The position numbers were made by a program, and so were the translations under genes. Under the pieces are notes generated by a model that was not told where the DNA came from, ran no database searches, and saw nothing but the letters and a program-made list of their open reading frames with translations. From positions 70,625,340 to 70,689,339 of the forward strand of contig CM072812.1 of NCBI GenBank assembly GCA_037013495.1: DNA of 64,000 nt. Reading direction: 5' to 3'. Below, in pieces: positions 36,472-50,100 of the stretch (its first letter is position 1; the number at the start of each line of letters is the position of its first letter). The DNA comes from Hippophae tibetana (lineage: Eukaryota; Streptophyta; Magnoliopsida; Rosales; Elaeagnaceae).

Positions 36472-38286
36472 TGATGAGCGAAAACCGACATCGCCGATTC
36501 TTACCAATACTTTGGTTTTAATATTTATAAAACTCTCGCAAGTGCACGAATCATTTCGAAGAAAATGATAAGTATACTCCCAAGGTCGATCTAAGGAAGG
36601 AATGTATGTGGTTTTTAATTTATTATTCAAACTTTTAAAAAACGAAATTAAATCCTAAACATCCTGTCACGATATTTTGGGTTTTTGTGTTTTAATCTAC
36701 TTACATAAAAATAAATATAGATTCAATAAACATTCATGCAAATTTTGTTCATTTATAATGGCGGAGTATTTATGGATATAATAACTAAGTTAATTATGCT
36801 TGCTCATATTATTTAGGTTATTAAAGATATGAATTGATATTTATTGATTCTCCCTTTTTTGTACGAATACTACCTTTGGTGGGGTTAGATATTCTTTGTT
36901 AACTAAACAAATCAATTAACACCTATGGGTGAGGTTGATAACTAATTTGGTTAATTAAATTAATTCCTTTTTCTAAGAGATTGAAAATGAACCATTTAAA
37001 TGCCACCTTTGGTGGGGTTAGACAGTTTAAACTTTATTCAAGGTGTCCAAATTAAACCTAAGAATTTAGTTATCTGAGTACTAACTTTCAAGTTTTAAAA
37101 CCACTACTGAAAACATGTCGTCAATACATTTTCAGATAATAATTCTTATAAAAACTTTTGAAATAGAGCTTCACTCTAACTACCGGACGATTGTATCAAC
37201 AAATAAAAGAGCACTACTCTAAATCAGACCGGATAACTAAACCTTAAAATCTAATTTTCAGGTTTAAGTTTGTAATGAAAAATAATATATTTCTCTCTAA
37301 CATTCTTAATATAAAATCTTGAATAAAAATAAAATCAATTCATTTTAGAGATTTTTACCTATTTAATATTTCGCAAGCATAACAACGTTATTATTACATC
37401 ATGATTATAAACAGCCAGCACAGTTAAATTTAATCACAGAAAAATTAAATATAACATGTAAGAATAAAGCATAAAAAATAACTGTAAAGAAAATAAAATC
37501 CTTACAGAACTTCGACGCTATTCCCGTTGCTGGAAAACCTCCAAGCGGAATTTGCACTCCCATTTATTGAATCAAAAAGCTAATAAATTACAAAAACATA
37601 ACTAGTTCTTCCCAAAAAGGGAAGAACTCTAAAACTAAGAGAAATTAACTAAGAAAAGCTAAAAACTAAGAAAACATAAGAAAAACTAAGAAAAACTAAA
37701 AATCTTAGAAAAGAGAGAAAGAAAGAAGAGAGAAGTGTGTTTTTAAGGTGTGTTTTGAAGTGAAGGGAAGGGGGATATTTATAGGTGAGGATGGAGAGAA
37801 AAAATGAGTAAAAAAATGTAAAAACGCGTAATGGAATTGCTGAGGTCATTGATGACATCAGCATGACGTCATGGGGGCGGCTGCACGTGAAAAATGGGGC
37901 GAAACGGGCGTCGGCGCGCGCAGAGGCAGATGGGCGCGCGCGGATGAACAGTAGCAGCGCGCGTAGCTTGGGTGGATGAATAGTACCAGCGCGCGGCTGG
38001 GCGGCGCGATGACGCGTTTTTCTCTATTTTGTCCAATTTTTGCATATTTGTTGACCTTTCCCCATTTATTTATTCATATATTTGTGATGTATTGCTTCAA
38101 GTATTCCTCTTTGAGTCTTTAAGTTACGTTTTTAAGCCAAAATACCTGAAAAAGAATAAAAATACCTGTGATTCCAAAAAAGACAAATTTATATAAATAT
38201 ATGATAAAACATATAAATATATATATTTTTAATCAAGTAATGTGCATAAAATCATGGTTATTTTAGTGCTTTTTGAGTACTCATCA
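36472..38286 (-). mobile_element. Solo LTR, gypsy-type family G1 (copy D)
   Basis: 1,815 bp with TGATGAGCG..GTACTCATCA ends and target duplications ATGAA at 36467-36471 and 38287-38291. The body closely matches copies A and B. On the minus strand it keeps the G-box (37884-37889), TGACGTCA (37864-37871), TGACATCA (37853-37860) and the TATA box near 37774-37783. No interior is seen, so it is a solo LTR. Confidence 0.85.
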
Positions 38287-38291
38287 ATGAA

Positions 38292-40000
38292 TTCTTTTTA
38301 ACAAAGAATAACAAATTTTACTATTCATTTAATATTTTTAATATTTTTATTTCAAAATTTCACCACTCATTCGATAATATAATAATTTTTTATGAGAAAT
38401 ATCATAAAAAAAAGTCATTTTTATCTCCTTGTTTATCAATAAAATAAAATACTCAAAAAATAATATTATTTTATTTAAAATATTAATAAAAAATAATTTT
38501 TGTTATTCTTTGACATTTTTTACAAAAACAAAGGAACAAATGACATTTTTTTTCTTCTCTAAGAGACTAAACGACTCCTTTGCTTAAAATAAGTTACCTG
38601 TTGCATTTTTCTCGAAACTAAATAAGGGAAACACAAATGATATTTTTTTAATAAATAAAAGAAACAATGTTGGAAAATTTCATAAAATAATTATGTAAAA
38701 CTTATAAAAAAAAATAGGACTCAATAATATTGATGAATATTAAATTATATGGAGTTCAATATTTAAAGAGATTAAATTAGACAAAATTTAATATTTAAAG
38801 ATGTTACTTTTATAATTATAAATTTAAGGATATTATTTTTGTGATTTAAAGTTTTAAAGAAAATATTTTTATTATTTAAAGTTTTAAAGGTATTATTTTT
38901 ACAATTATAAGTTTTAAATATGTTATTTGTTATAGCTGAAAGTTTTAAAAGTACTATTTTTAGTATTTTCTAAAAATGTTTAACTAAGAATTTTGTCTCT
39001 AAATTTTGTTGAATTTTACAATTTTGATCTTCTTTTTTTTGTTGACATTATGTCCTATATCATTTATATTTAACACATTTAATGAAATTTAAAAATTAAA
39101 TTAGCATTGAACAGTCAGAAATTGGTCCAAGGATTCAGCAGTAATTTCCATGGGATTGCTCTACTTAGAAATAGTTACTATGATCCCTAATCATCCACCC
39201 TTATCATGTGTAGCTTATGCTTTTGCATTGCAATTTAAAGTCCAATTGGTGTGGCTATTGGAATCATAATAGATGCTACAACCCAATGTGCTGTAGTAGA
39301 TTGGATATTTGCCATATCAATGGAGTCTTCATTTTTGTATAAATAAATCATCTATTGTTGAAGGGATATGCTTCTTGAGAAGACCATTTTTGTCCATACA
39401 TCTCATTGTAAATTATTTTTCTTTTCTTTATTTTTGGTTCAAAATCTCATTGTAAATTCTAGGCTGTGTTTTTTGATAATAGAGTAATGACCGTAGTAAT
39501 GATCTGGTCTAGAGCACTTTTTTATAGCTGATCTAGTACGCTTCATCAAGAAAAATAATTTTGGAAAAAAATTAAATCCCTAAAATTAATAATAACAAAA
39601 ATAAGTCCACAATAATATTAAACATAATTCAATTATATTCAATATTAAACAGGTACAAACGTTAAATGCATTTAAATAACATTCGTTCAATGTAAAATTA
39701 TGTATTGAAATTCTTTTAATAGTAAAAATATATAAGATAAATATAAAATACATTATTTTCATTATTACATGTTTTAAAGATTTTGTTTTTATTCTTTTCC
39801 CAATATTTGTTTTGGGTAATGATATGATATTAAGATAATCATTTGTGTTATTACTATAATAAAATTGTATGAAATAACTATTATATTTCTAAAACTAATT
39901 ACATTATAATGCTATTATTAGTGGATAAAATTGTCATTAATTAATATAAAATACATGTGATAATCACAATTTAAATTTTACTAATATCACTAACTTTTTT
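38292..40000. other. AT-rich intergenic DNA
   Basis: No gene or element end recognised. It contains a short tandem array (38790-38965). Confidence 0.5.
38790..38965. repeat. Tandem repeat, about five ~36-bp units
   Basis: Imperfect units of the form aagttttaaag.tattattttt.tgatt repeat between about 38790 and 38965. Confidence 0.5.
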
Positions 40001-41540
40001 TTTTGCGTAAAAGAAATAAATTTATTAAATGCAAAAGAAAAAAAAGTTGCACCATCCAAATCAAAACGCTAACAATACAGAACAATGGCACTTGCTACCT
40101 CAAAACTATAGAGATAGTTTCTCAAACGAATCAAATTCTTCAATCCAATGTAAGATATACAATTATATGTCCCAATTAAAAGAACCCAAATTTAGACAAA
40201 AATCATGTACACCACCGACAAACTAATTTAGCACTAATTTGAGCTAGATAAAGAAAATAATCTTGACTAAAAGAAAAATCGATCCACCAACATCAGCAAA
40301 AAAATAAATAAATAAACAAATAGAAAAACAAAATTACACAACCAATCAAGCTAGAATCCTCGTAAACTCAAAATCTACATAAATAAAAGGAAAACTAAAG
40401 AAGTGTGATTCCACCAGTAGATCTAGGAAGAAGGCAACAAGTCAAATGTAATCAAAAGCCCCCTAGAAAATCTACAAGATAACAAAACTTAATATAAGCT
40501 AGCTAGCTAGGGTCTACTGGGGATAGAAAGAGGCAGCAAAAATGGCCAGTTGAAGTAGTAAAATGATGGAAATGGAAGGGTGGAGAAGGTGGGTGGCAGT
40601 TGCGGGAGATAAGGGGTGGGAAATAAATGAAAAAATGCTAAAATTTTCAAGAGAGAAGTAAGAGTTTCTCACTAAAAGATCATTTTGTGCCGCTACTTAG
40701 ACTAACATAGCCAAATATTGGAAAGGCGTTTTTTCTCTGTAACTCTAGCAAGTAGCCCCCACCAAAAAAGAAAAGAAAAGCCTTATATTTACAAGATTCT
40801 ATACTACATGGTGTACTACATTAATACGGGATAGAGTTTTCAATATTTTTGGATCATGCGTATTAACAATTATGGATGAACTTGGAAAGGCCTATATTCA
40901 GTCCACTACGTCGCCCATCAGTCCATGCACACATCTCTACCAACTCGCTATGACACATCGCACACTACTACTTGTCTCATTTGTCCCGCTCCTCCCCAAC
41001 TCGTTCCAGATGCATTTGTACCACACCACCACCTCCACAGCATGCCATGTTAGGCTTGTGTTGCTCACCACCCTTTACACGGTTGGATTTTGCATTACAA
41101 CCACGTTTTGACCATGTTGAGCCACTTTTTCTTTGTGTGACATGTGACATAATGGATCTAAGATCGTTTTCCATCGGTCCATACATAATTTTAGCTAGAA
41201 AATTTAATTTTTCTTATATAAATATCCAAAGAACATCCCATTAAATCAACACAGTTATAAAAATACATGAAAATTGAGAAAAAAAATAATTAACGTGCCA
41301 CCATCATTTTTAAAGAGGATTGAAAGTTGATGATTTTAATTCCTTTGACTCAAATAATTTATCAAAATTAGATTATTTTATCTATTCTTTATTTATTAAT
41401 GGTAAAATATTTAGTTTATTTACTCTGAATTTTGTAAATTTCATGACTAGTTTAAATATTTTATGTCATTGTGTGCAATTTTTAAGTATTAGTATATGAT
41501 TTAATTAATTTATTAATTTTATGTTTGAATATAAGATCAT
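40001..41540. other. Intergenic DNA with a possible LINE 3' end on the minus strand
   Basis: At 40001-40060 the minus strand reads ATAAATTTATTTCTTTTACGC followed by an A10 run, which resembles the 3' tail of plant L1 LINEs. No LINE coding motif is seen to the right. The small frames at 40872-41244 on both strands have no domain. Confidence 0.25.
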
Positions 41541-41564
41541 AGTTAACAATTTTACGTATTATAC

Positions 41565-41590
41565 TCATATTATATATATATATATATATA
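41565..41590. repeat. (TA)n microsatellite
   Basis: An uninterrupted TA run of about 12 units. Confidence 0.9.
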
Positions 41591-41899
41591 CGAATCAATG
41601 AAAAATATTTTTCATTTCTCGAACTACTTTCAAACCTACGGAAAAATACTTATATTTTTGAGCTAAAAAATATTACACACATATAATACTTTTCTCTTAT
41701 AATAATAAATAAAAAAATTCTTTCTCCAACAATTATTTTTTATTAAATATGTATATTATTATTATTTTCATAATAAAATAACATATAATAAAGATAATTA
41801 CCAATTATATTTAATTTATATTTTTATAGTTTATTAAAACATTAAGATTTTTGATCATCATTCATACAAATAAAAATTGTCAAATCTAAGTATATATAT

Positions 41900-43590
41900 T
41901 AAATATTTAGTAATAAAATTGTCAATTATAAAACACATATTAAAATATTAAAGATAAAATTTTAAAATCAAACAACAACAATTGATAAATTCTAACTTGA
42001 ATTAGACGAGATGAATCTTATTTGTCAAATCATTAAACAAGTTTTGTTAAAATTAAATTAAGCTTAATATTAATAATTAATTTATCTTCAATTATAATCT
42101 ATTTATATTAAATTATAATTGATATTTTATATTATTATGAAAAATCTATTAATATTGTAATATTTTTAGTATTGTATTTTTTAAAATTAAACGAAACATA
42201 CTCGTATTTATATATTTTCATACTTTTATTATTTTTTGTATTTTATAACAAATTTTAAAGTATTTTTAAATAAAAAGAAGCATATTATTTCCACACGTAT
42301 ATTTGTTCAAATAATACCCATCCCATATTTTACTAAATATAGTTAAAACTTTGCATGTTATTAATTTATTATATGTGTATTTTTATTGCAAAATCATGAA
42401 TTTGTTATGAAATTACTGATTCTTGAAGTTACAAGTTGGGTTTTTTTAATTCTAAAGAAAATTGAATATTTAAGTGTGAAAATATTTAATATTCTTTATT
42501 TTAGTTATTATATTTTTAAGATCTTAATACAATTCATAAATTAAATATAATAAATATAATTCAAGATTATTTAAAATTTAAGTTCATTAATAATTAAATT
42601 ATACCAAAATAAATTAAATATAATAAATGTAATTCAAGATTATTTAAAATTTAAGTTCACTAATAATTAAATTATACCAAAAGAACAAGAAAAAGTAAAA
42701 AAAAAATCTTAAATATAGTTAGATTTTTAAAATTAAAATTAAATTTTTTGAAATTATTCCTTACACTTGAGATCTATTTATTAGAATATTATATAAAACA
42801 CGTATTAAAATATACAAATGTTAAAGATAATTTTTTAATATCAAACCACAACAATTGATTTATTTTAAACTTCTGATTTGAATTGGACTAGATAAATCTT
42901 ATTTATTAAATCATTAAACAAGTTGTACTAAAATTAAATTAAATTTAATGTTAACAGTTAATTTATCTTCAATTATAATGTATTTATATTAAATCATATT
43001 TGATATTTTATATTATTACGAAAAATCTTATAATATTGTAATATTTTTAGTAACGTATTTTTTAAAATTAAACGAAACATACTCGTATTTATATATTTTC
43101 ATATTTTTATCATTTTTGTATTTTATAACAAATTTTAAAGTATTTTTAAATAAAAAGAAGCGTATTATATCCGCACATATATTTATTCGAATAATATCCA
43201 TCCCATATTTTACTAGTTATGATCAAAACCTTGCGTGTTATTAATTTATTATATGTATATGTTTATTACGAAATCAAGAATTTGTTATGAAATTACTAAT
43301 TTTTGTTATTGAAGTGATAAATTGTGATTTTTAATTACAAACAAAAATAAATATTTAAGTATGAAAATATTTAATATTCTTTATTTTAGTTATTATATTT
43401 TTAGATATTAATACAATTTATAAATTAAATATAATAAATGTAATTCAAGATTATTTAAAATTTAAGTTTACTAATAATTAAATTATATCAAAGAAAAAAA
43501 TAATAGAATCTTAAGCGTAGTTAGATTTTTAAAATTAAAGTTAAAAATTTTAAAATTATTTCTTACAGTTGAGATCTATTTATTAGAATA
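41900..43590. repeat. Tandem duplication of a ~0.88 kb AT-rich unit upstream of FLDH
   Basis: Unit 1 spans about 41900-42785 and unit 2 about 42786-43590. Anchors: acgaaacatactcg at 42191 and 43072 (881 bp apart), tcccatatttta at 42321 and 43201 (880 bp apart), and gatctatttattagaat at 42771 and 43573. Unit 1 also holds a nested 73-bp duplication at about 42536-42680. It ends about 280 bp before the FLDH start codon. Confidence 0.8.
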
Positions 43591-43873
43591 TTAGAATTAA
43601 TAATTAAAATAAATATTTAAAATATTTTTATTATTTAGATGCCTTAATAATCAAAATTAATACGTAAAGTGTATGTATTAAATAGAAAAATGAATTTAAT
43701 TTATAAATAATTGATTATTTTATTATTTTATGAAATTTCAAAAATAAAAAAAATTCCATATAATTTAGATAATTTTCAAAATTCTTCCGAAACAATATAT
43801 TCTTTATTTTCAAAAAAAATTAAGACATCAACATTTACTCGATCGCAATTCCAAATCTCAGACAGAGGGCGAG
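43591..43873 (+). promoter_or_regulatory. Proximal promoter and 5' UTR of FLDH
   Basis: The only gene-side unique sequence between the upstream duplication and the ATG. An aatatatt motif near 43793 could serve as a TATA element, and the cgcaattccaaatctcag stretch near 43844 suggests transcribed leader. No transcript data are available. Confidence 0.3.
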
Positions 43874-44152
43874 ATGACGATGAAGATTGTGGTTACCGGA
43901 GCATCCGATTATTTGGGGGGCAGATTGTGCCACGTCCTCCTTGAACGGGGCTATGCAGTTCGGGCATTGGTGCGGCCGACAAGCGATCTCTCCGGCCTTC
44001 CATCACCGGCGAACAGCTCTTCCATGGAAATAGTTTACGGCGATGTGACCGACTACCCGTCGCTTCTTGTCGCATTTTCTGGTTGTCAAGTCATTTTGCA
44101 CGCCGCTGCCCTAGTCGAGCCTTGGCTTCCTGAACCTTCCAAATTCTTCTCC
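43874..44152 (+). CDS. FLDH: FLDH exon 1
   Basis: 93 codons from the first ATG (a second in-frame ATG follows two codons later). It encodes the Rossmann start, [18 protein letters not shown] and [18 protein letters not shown]. The exon ends before GTATTTTCG; intron 1 is 120 bp and ends in CGATAG. Confidence 0.9.
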
Positions 44153-47100
44153 GTATTTTCGTCTTCCCTCTTTATGGCTCTTTCTTTAGTTAAATTTTCT
44201 TTGCTAGTAAGCTTTAGCGAGTGAGAAATTGCAGAACGGTGTGGATGTTGATTGTGAATTTTTGACCGATAGGTCAACGTAGGTGGACTTAAGAATGTAT
44301 TACAAGCAGTCAGAGAAACGAAGACCATAAAAAAGATTGTCTATACATCGTCGTTTTTTGCGCTAGGACCAACCGATGGATACGTTGCCGATGAGTCTCA
44401 GGTACTTTAAATTAGATCACTATGGATTTCTCTTTAATTTTTTTTAAATCACTCCTATTATGAAGCATTATAGTTGTTAGGGATGAAGTCACTTTAATCA
44501 CTTTCTTTTTAAATGACTCATTCTATCAAATTTACTTTAATTTATATTATTATATTCAAATTATATCCTCTGATTAGTCTAGTCGCTTTCCTTGCTATCT
44601 TCTTTTGTCCCTTCCTCCACGAGTTTATGAATCTTGGACCCTTCAGCTACAGTCTTTTGGGGAAACCCCAGCCTTTTTGAACTTGAAACCAAACTCTATC
44701 TCTAAGTGATCATAGAAAGGCATGCATTTGGGATTTCCAGTAAGCATAATTTAATCCATCTAGATGTGGATGTTTGCCTACGTTTCCTCCTTCACTGGAG
44801 TCCATCCTGGTGGATGTGAGTGTATGTAAAGGAAGCGAGAGAAGGGACCAACATCGAAGCAGTTAAGACCAAATAGGATTACCTGCTTTGATACTAATTG
44901 AAAGTTCACACTTGGTACTAACGATGAAGAGGTAGCTGATATAGACATCTCAAGGACTCTTAACACTTGCTCACAACGGAAACAATTAACACAGAATATA
45001 ACAATAAACAATTTCAGTAAACAGACAGATAGTAGAAGCAGATAAATATAGGAAAGCTATAAATAAATAAATAAAGTTTTTTCAATTAGAACCTTCTATG
45101 TAAAAACATATTTAGTAATAATTCTGATTGTACTAACACAACATACGATTAATCAAACATAGCATATAACCATGGATTAAAATATCGTGAAATATCCCCA
45201 TACATCGATGATATTTTCGTATATCGGTAAGGTTCGATATGAATATGATTATGTAATATCGTTTTAACAAAATTATCATTGTATTATTGAGTATCTCCAA
45301 TATTTCATGGATAATATCCACAATATAAATGTCGATTTTTGCAACGTAATTTTTGCAAAAAAATTGAGATATTGTCGATTTTATTTTTAAATTTCTACAT
45401 TTTAATTTTTTGAGTTTTTTTAATGAGAATTTTAAATTGATGTTGATGGAGACATGGTATAAGAGATTGTCTCTATTGACCAGCAATTATAACCTATGAA
45501 ATATTGACATGGCAAAGTTTTTTTCATTGAAAGTAATCTTTTTGGGTCATTAGGTCACAAAAGGGAAGAAAAAGATAATAATGAGTATGATAGTGTATGG
45601 AGGAACGATGATGATGATGATGGAGGTGTAGGGAAAATAACATCTGGCCTTTACGTAACTGACCTTTAAGTCCATTCAATTGGGAAGCTAACTATACACA
45701 TGTCATACAAGATGAAGACTATGGGTGTAGAGCTATTGGTCTAAGTGTAGGTGCTATTGAAAATGAATACAAAAGGAGACATCATGGATGATACAATAAT
45801 ACACAAAATCAGACACGAAAACTATGGCTACGAGTTTATCTTTAATAAGTATTAATACAAATAAAAGTGATCTCCCAATTAGTAGGTATACATAATGCTT
45901 ATCAAAATATTTAGAAACCCTCAACAACAATTTAGAAATTATTAGGTTAACTTACAATTTCTTATTCATCGAGAAACAATAGGAAGAAATCAAGTAATAT
46001 ACTAATGGCATCTTAATCATTATATTTATATAGCATTCGACTACATGTCATGACGTCAATGTTGCTTGAATCAAGATAACATTTGATTTGAACTCTCTAA
46101 AAAGTTATTTTGGATGTAATTATTGCATAGTTTCTTAATTTCTTACCATTGGAATACCTTCATTGAAGTTACTCTTTTATTTGAAATATATTTATTAATG
46201 TATTAATAATACTACATTCAATATTATTTAGTTTTCTATCTTAAGTTATTATCTAAAATTGCAATATGTTTAAATACATTTTCATACTTTTCTTTTTACT
46301 TTTAGATGAACTTCTTTCAATATCGATAATATTCTCGATATTTTTATAAAATAGAATTGTCGACATATTCGTAAACCTTGATATTTTAATCCTTGCATAT
46401 AACATGGTAAACCTCATAGGATTCAATATTTACGTAGAATCATCCGTAGGTTGCCGTCATCAAGCAATTCACTAAGAATCAATAGTTTACTAAAAATAGA
46501 AATATAAATGAGTTAAATTGTATACATTAATTGTGTGAATATTTCTTATTTATTGTTTTTCTTAATTAGGACATGTTTCTTGTACAAATACCCAATTAGA
46601 GGTTAATGATAAAATACACTTTTCAGAATTAATTTGGTATCAAAGTAAAATAGAGAAAAGAAAAAAAGCCTCAGAATTGGAACAGTTCAATTAAGAGTTT
46701 TTTGATCTCTGATCCCCTCTGATCTAAGATGATCTCAACAAAGTAAGATGATCTCATCTTTCCTCAGGGATAAAAAAAGGACAGAGAGAAGAACCTTGCC
46801 TCTTGGACCAGATGATTGGAATATCCAAAATCTTTTCAAAGAGCTACGAAAAGAAAAGGGAAAATGAAGAAATAACCCCTTGCTGGTATAGCTGTTTCTG
46901 ATCAGATTTATTTGTGTTGTCGATTTTATTGGGTTTTTTTCTTCATTTTTGGGCTCTCTTTGGCTGATTTTGTTGTGTTGTTGAATTATTGGCTGATCTG
47001 TTTTTTGGGCTCTTTTTTTGGCCTAACTTTTTTTTTGGGGCTTATGTTTTTTTTTTACTTATTTATAGGCCTAGTATTACTATCTGTTTTTTTTGTGTTA

Positions 47101-50100
47101 TTAGTTGCCCAATTTTTTTCTTTCTCAGTTAAAAAAAAAAGTCTAAGGAGCACACTAGTTCTTTCCTATCAACCAAGGCTAAATCTAATGGTATAGTTAT
47201 CTCTATAGCATTGACTGTACATGATAATTCTTCAATTAATTTTTAAATTGGATAGTACCAATTATCGTGTTTTGTCGAAAATTTTGTAGATGTATATTGC
47301 TAGTAGAGAGAAAAAAGGTTGTATTATCGATAGAAAAGTTGCTCGAAAGGAGGATGATCCAACTTACGAAAAATGGAAAGTTGAAGATGCTCTAGTAAAA
47401 TCCTAGACTATTAACTTCATGACAAACAAGCTGATGTCTGACTTTGTTTAGTGTGACATTGCAAAAGAATTGTGGGATGTTGTGAGGAAAAGTTACCTCA
47501 ATGTTTTTGACTCTCCACAAGTATATGGGTTGATGAAGAGGTCATTTCAACTCTATCAAGATGATCGATCCCTTGTTAAATATTATAATGAATTGAACTT
47601 TATTTTTATGGATTTAGATTACTGCAGACCTAATGATATATCATGTACTACGAACATTGAGAAACGGAGGAAACGTATTGAGGTTCAGGTTTATATGTTC
47701 CTTGTTGGTTTAAATCCATGTTTAGATCAAGTTAGTAGGCGGGTTTTGGCTATTTCTTCTTGGCCAAAAGAATATTCTCAAGTTCGTCATGAAGTATAGA
47801 GATAGGTTACCATGGACACTGAGGACCACCTTGAATCATTCGCCCTAATTGTCCAAAAGGAGTAGGCTCCCACCTATCGGCTCTAGTTCTCGTTTTTGCA
47901 TCTAGTGCCATAATACTAACATACTGTTGATGTTTGTTGGAAGAAACATGGATATCTAGATTGTTACAAACTTATGCAAATTAAAAGGAAAAAGAAATCT
48001 GCTCAAATTGCTATTATTGCCAATTCTTCAGCTTTTGCTTTTTAGTTTCTTGAGTGATTACTCAAGAAGGTAATCCTGTTTTAGTATTTATGTCTTTTTC
48101 TTCTGACACTTGGTTTATTGATTTAGGAGCTATTGATCATATGATTGGTAATATCGTCATTTTTGAGTCTCAAACACGTTCTTTTGTTAAGTCCATTTAG
48201 GTTGCCAATAAGACACCAATGCCAATTTTAGGAGTTGGTAATGTCTCTTTGTCACCCATTTCTTTCTTTTCTTCTATTTTACTTGCATCGATTCGTAAAA
48301 ATAATCTCATGTCCATTAGTCAACTTACAAAAAATCTTGATTGTTTTATAACATTCTATTCTACCCATTGTGTGTTTCATGACAATCAACGAAGATGACG
48401 ATTGACACTGCTAGGAAGAGATGGTCTTTACTACTTGGAGAAGGGGGTGGTAATCCTAGTTGTGGCTTTCAAGTGGATAGAAAGATTGAGAAAGAGCGAA
48501 CAATGTATTTCTATTATAATATTTCTACTTCTAGTTTGATATGTGAACAATGTATTTTTGCTAAGGATCATCGTATTTCTCTCAAAATTAGTACTAATAA
48601 AGGTTTTGTTCCTTTTGCTTGTGTCTATACTGATTTGTCAGGCCCTTTTTCTACTCCTATTGCTTATGGTCATAAATATCTTGTTTCTTTATTGATGATT
48701 TTACTAGAGTTACTTGGATTTATCTCTTAAAGTCTAAGAGTGATGATATCAATGTTCTTCAATTTTATACAATGATTGTCACACAATTTCATACGCAGGT
48801 TCAAATTTTTTACTTTGATAATGGTCTTGAATTTGTAAATCGGTCTTTTATCGATTTTTTTTAAATTCATGGCATTCTTTACCAGACAACATGTGTGTAT
48901 ATGCCACAATAGAACGACATAGTGGAGTGTAAGAATCGTCACCTTCTTATGGTCGCATGTACCCAATGCTTCACTATGCGAGTTCCTAAACATTTCTAGG
49001 CTGAGGTTGTCATGACTATTGCTTTTCTTATTAATCGAATGCCTACTTACATTATTGACTATCAAACTCCTTTGATGAAATTATCTATTTTCCACTTTAT
49101 ATCTTCTGCCCTTAATCTATATCCTAAAGTCTTTGGTTGTATGTTACGTTAATGTGCATGCAAGTCATAGGGCCAAGTTTGACTCTTAAGTGTATCTTTT
49201 TTGGTTACTCTAGTACATAAAATGGGTATAAATGTTTTCATCCACTTACAAGTAAGTATTATATGTATATGGATGTTCGATTTTGTGAACATGATTTTTA
49301 TTTTTTCAAAGAAGTTTATCTAACTCTTCTTCCGGGGGAGATTAGTAGGAAGGAAGAGGAGAAGAAATGGTTAGAAGAAAATAAATCGTGGATTTCGGGT
49401 GAACTCGAATTTGTAAAAAGAAAAAACAACTAGACCACCTTATATGTTATGCCCCCATCTTCTAAATTAGATGTTCCTCTTGATGATACTACCATTCCTT
49501 AAAATGATTCTTTCGAGATGGACATGAGGTACAAATCTCTCCTTTACTTTCTACTATTTGTATTTCTTACATACTTTTAGATCCTATAGTGTCAGCACCT
49601 ACTATCTTGGATCTATTAATTAGTAGTCAAGATAGGAGGTATCCTCCTCGAGATCTTAAACAGTTTGATAGATTAGTCCTTTCTAAGCTTTCATATGATA
49701 TTGTTTGTCACGTTTCTGACTTTGTTTCTTTTGTCTATCAAATTTCCTCCGTATCTATTCCTAATCATTTTCAGGAAGTCCTTGAAGATCACAAGTGGAG
49801 ACCTGCCATGCTAGAAAAAATGAATGCTTTCCAGAAGAACTGTACTTAAGAGTTGGTTGAGTTACCTAAGTGAAAGAAGATTGTAGGCTACAAGTGTTTG
49901 CTGTCAAATTTCATTCAGATGGGATATGATAAAGGAATAAGGTCAGAATAGTAACTAAGGAGTATGCTTAAACTTATATTATTGAATATTTAATAGCCAA
50001 GATGAATACTGTTAGAATTATACTTTATATTACAGTGAATCTAGATTGATCACTATTTCAATTCGATATCAAGAATGCATTCTTTATGGAGAATTGACAC

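Noticed and set aside
40872-41244. Small overlapping frames on both strands suggesting a gene
   Set aside because: No domain, splice logic or codon bias; probably intergenic.
43893-44328. Minus-strand frames over FLDH exons 1-2
   Set aside because: Antisense shadows of the real exons.
45133-45486. 117-codon minus-strand frame
   Set aside because: It crosses the boundary between the copia-like LTR and the Mutator-like element, so it is not an ancestral gene.
45171-46394. hAT rather than Mutator-like origin
   Set aside because: The flanking duplication is 9 bp, not 8, and the long AT-rich termini fit MULEs better.
46912-47196. 94-codon hydrophobic plus-strand frame
   Set aside because: A T-rich leader of the degenerate copia. 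The hydrophobic composition comes from poly-T tracts.
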